Under the pieces are notes generated by a model that saw nothing but the letters and a program-made list of their open reading frames with translations, had not been told where the DNA came from and searched no databases. Position numbers and translations under genes: made by a program. Below are positions 6,501-6,998 of a stretch of DNA of 6,998 nucleotides, piece by piece (within the stretch, counting starts at the first letter, position 1; each line of letters begins with the position of its first letter). The DNA comes from an uncultured Alphaproteobacteria bacterium (GTDB lineage: Bacteria; Pseudomonadota; Alphaproteobacteria; Rs-D84). Location: contig CALXPA010000045.1 of the NCBI GenBank assembly GCA_944390185.1, forward strand, positions 1 through 6,998. The letters are read 5' to 3'.

Positions 6501-6740
6501 ATGGTTATTACAGACGTTCTATATGATTTAACGGTTGGCGTGGCAGGCGCGGTAATTGGTGCGCTGATAATGCTGGTTCTGACGCGGAAAAAGAATCGTC
6601 ACCTGTCGGACGAGATTATTTTAAACCGTCGCGACATAGAAACATTACGATTGGAAAACAACCGCCTGATTGAAACAATCAAAGACCGCGAAAATCAAAT
6701 CCTGCAACTGCAAGAAAAAATATTAAACAAGAAAAAATAA
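6501..6740 (+). CDS. Small single-pass membrane protein with coiled coil, function unknown
   Basis: A 79-residue protein I cannot assign to a family. Residues 11-28 (TVGVAGAVIGALIMLVLT) form one transmembrane helix with small-residue GxxxG-like spacing, followed by the basic stop-transfer RKKNR (29-33), which predicts the C-terminus in the cytoplasm. Residues 35-76 are a charged helix with Leu/Ile at heptad-like spacing (for example L49, L56, I60, I67, L70, I74), so a coiled coil and oligomerisation are likely. It ends in NKKK. The start at ATG 6501 is chosen because the only upstream in-frame ATG (6483) is in the loop of the terminator. Neither has a Shine-Dalgarno site; translation from 6501 may be leaderless. 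The organisation recalls small membrane-anchored scaffold or division-type proteins, but this is only resemblance of shape. Confidence 0.65.
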   Translation: MVITDVLYDLTVGVAGAVIGALIMLVLTRKKNRHLSDEIILNRRDIETLRLENNRLIETIKDRENQILQLQEKILNKKK

Positions 6741-6746
6741 CCCGTC

Positions 6747-6761
6747 CCCCGTGGCACGGGG
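6747..6761. repeat. Palindrome 1 of the cluster
   Basis: CCCCGTGGCACGGGG is a perfect 15-nt palindrome around one central G, 6 bp after the stop of the small membrane protein. It has no T-run after it, but it could protect or weakly terminate that transcript. Confidence 0.6.
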
Positions 6762-6777
6762 CCATTCTCTAGGTCGT

Positions 6778-6790
6778 CCCGCGACGCGGG
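6778..6790. repeat. Palindrome 2 of the cluster
   Basis: CCCGCGACGCGGG is a perfect 13-nt palindrome with a single central A, preceded by GTCGT in the same arrangement as the other units. Confidence 0.6.
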
Positions 6791-6805
6791 GCGTCTTATA
6801 TCGTC

Positions 6806-6825
6806 ATCCCGGCGCAGGCCGGGAT
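6806..6825. repeat. Palindrome 3 of the cluster, best-formed unit
   Basis: ATCCCGGC (6806-6813) pairs with GCCGGGAT (6818-6825) across a GCAG loop, an 8-bp perfect stem. With its flanks (GTC before, CCATTG after) it has the form of the widespread CATCCCGG...CCGGGATCC hairpin. Confidence 0.75.
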
Positions 6826-6871
6826 CCATTGCACCGCAGGTTTTACGTCCGGTATTTGTCTTTTCTGTCAT

Positions 6872-6884
6872 CCCGTCGCACGGG
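6872..6884. repeat. Palindrome 4 of the cluster
   Basis: CCCGT (6872-6876) pairs with ACGGG (6880-6884) across a CGC loop, and a G-rich run follows to 6887. Confidence 0.5.
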
Positions 6885-6891
6885 GGGCGGC

Positions 6892-6998
6892 GTTCTCCTT
6901 ACTTGTCATCCCGTGGCGCGTGGCCCCCGCAAAAACGAATGTTTTTGTGGGGTGCTGGTTGACCACAGTGCTCAGTGTTCTTCTTACTTGTCATCCCG
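6892..6998 (+). repeat. Direct repeat pair, 85-bp period
   Basis: The 22 bases at 6892-6913 recur at 6977-6998 with one mismatch; the shared core is CTTACTTGTCATCCCG. This extends identity beyond the palindrome into its left flank, which suggests duplication of a larger unit that continues past the window edge. Confidence 0.6.
6925..6952. repeat. Long hairpin with A/T core
   Basis: CCCCGCAAAAAC (6925-6936) pairs with GTTTTTGTGGGG (6941-6952) around a GAAT loop: 12 bp with one G-T wobble. Its C4-A5 pattern differs from the CCCG units around it. No T-run follows on either strand beyond the stem itself. Confidence 0.65.

Larger units (their letters stand above)
6744..6998. repeat. Cluster of GTCATCCCG-type palindromic repeats, non-coding
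   Basis: No credible gene lies after 6740. The motif GTC[A/G]TCCCG begins at 6773, 6803, 6867, 6905 and 6990, and a related GTCCCCCG at 6744. Most copies are followed by a short loop and a complementary CGGG arm. Spacing is irregular (30, 64, 38 and 85 bp), and the last copy is cut by the window edge. Similar GTCATCCCG...CGGGATCC hairpins are dispersed in intergenic regions of many alphaproteobacteria. They may be transcript-stabilising or terminator-like elements or mobile palindromes. Confidence 0.75.

Noticed and set aside
6744..6998. CRISPR array
   Set aside because: Repeat units are short, self-palindromic, variable and unevenly spaced (30-85 bp), with no constant repeat or spacer length and no cas gene.

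Overview
The window looks like chromosomal DNA of a Gram-negative bacterium, most likely an alphaproteobacterium. The evidence is a TolC-type outer-membrane protein, a periplasmic adaptor and an RND permease encoded together, plus an array of GTCATCCCG-type palindromes like those scattered through many alphaproteobacterial genomes. The lineage is inferred from style only; no rRNA or marker gene is present. Promoters are sigma70-like (TTGCA[A/T] with TATAAT), and the protein genes have purine-rich Shine-Dalgarno sites, with one exception near the right end.

Layout. Positions 50-123 (minus) hold tRNA-Gln(UUG) with an encoded CCA, its own promoter at 136-163, and a hairpin that starts inside the CCA. 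The AT-rich gap 124-310 holds two divergent promoters: one for the tRNA and one (225-252) for the plus-strand operon. A perfect 13-bp palindrome lies at the predicted transcription start of that operon. The operon runs marR-type regulator (311-760), TolC-family channel (753-2087), very small periplasmic adaptor (2090-2686) and RND permease (2713-5781), ending at a strong intrinsic terminator (5780-5805). A new extended -10 promoter follows at once and drives a HAD-type phosphatase resembling PgpC (5864-6466), which has its own terminator (6471-6500). A small single-pass membrane protein with a cytoplasmic coiled coil (6501-6740) starts on the base after that terminator's T-run and appears to be leaderless. 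The last 258 bases are non-coding and hold a cluster of GC-rich palindromes.

How the genes work together. The first four genes form a self-contained tripartite efflux locus with a local repressor: the MarR protein probably binds near the shared promoter, the RND permease sits in the inner membrane, the adaptor in the periplasm and the TolC-like channel in the outer membrane. Two parts are not standard. The adaptor is about half the normal length and seems to lack the lipoyl and alpha-hairpin domains. The permease lacks the paired TM4 aspartates and the TM10 lysine that form the AcrB proton relay. The system may therefore be a divergent RND exporter whose energy coupling and assembly differ from AcrAB-TolC. 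That is the most interesting point in the window, and it is inference from motif reading, not proven.
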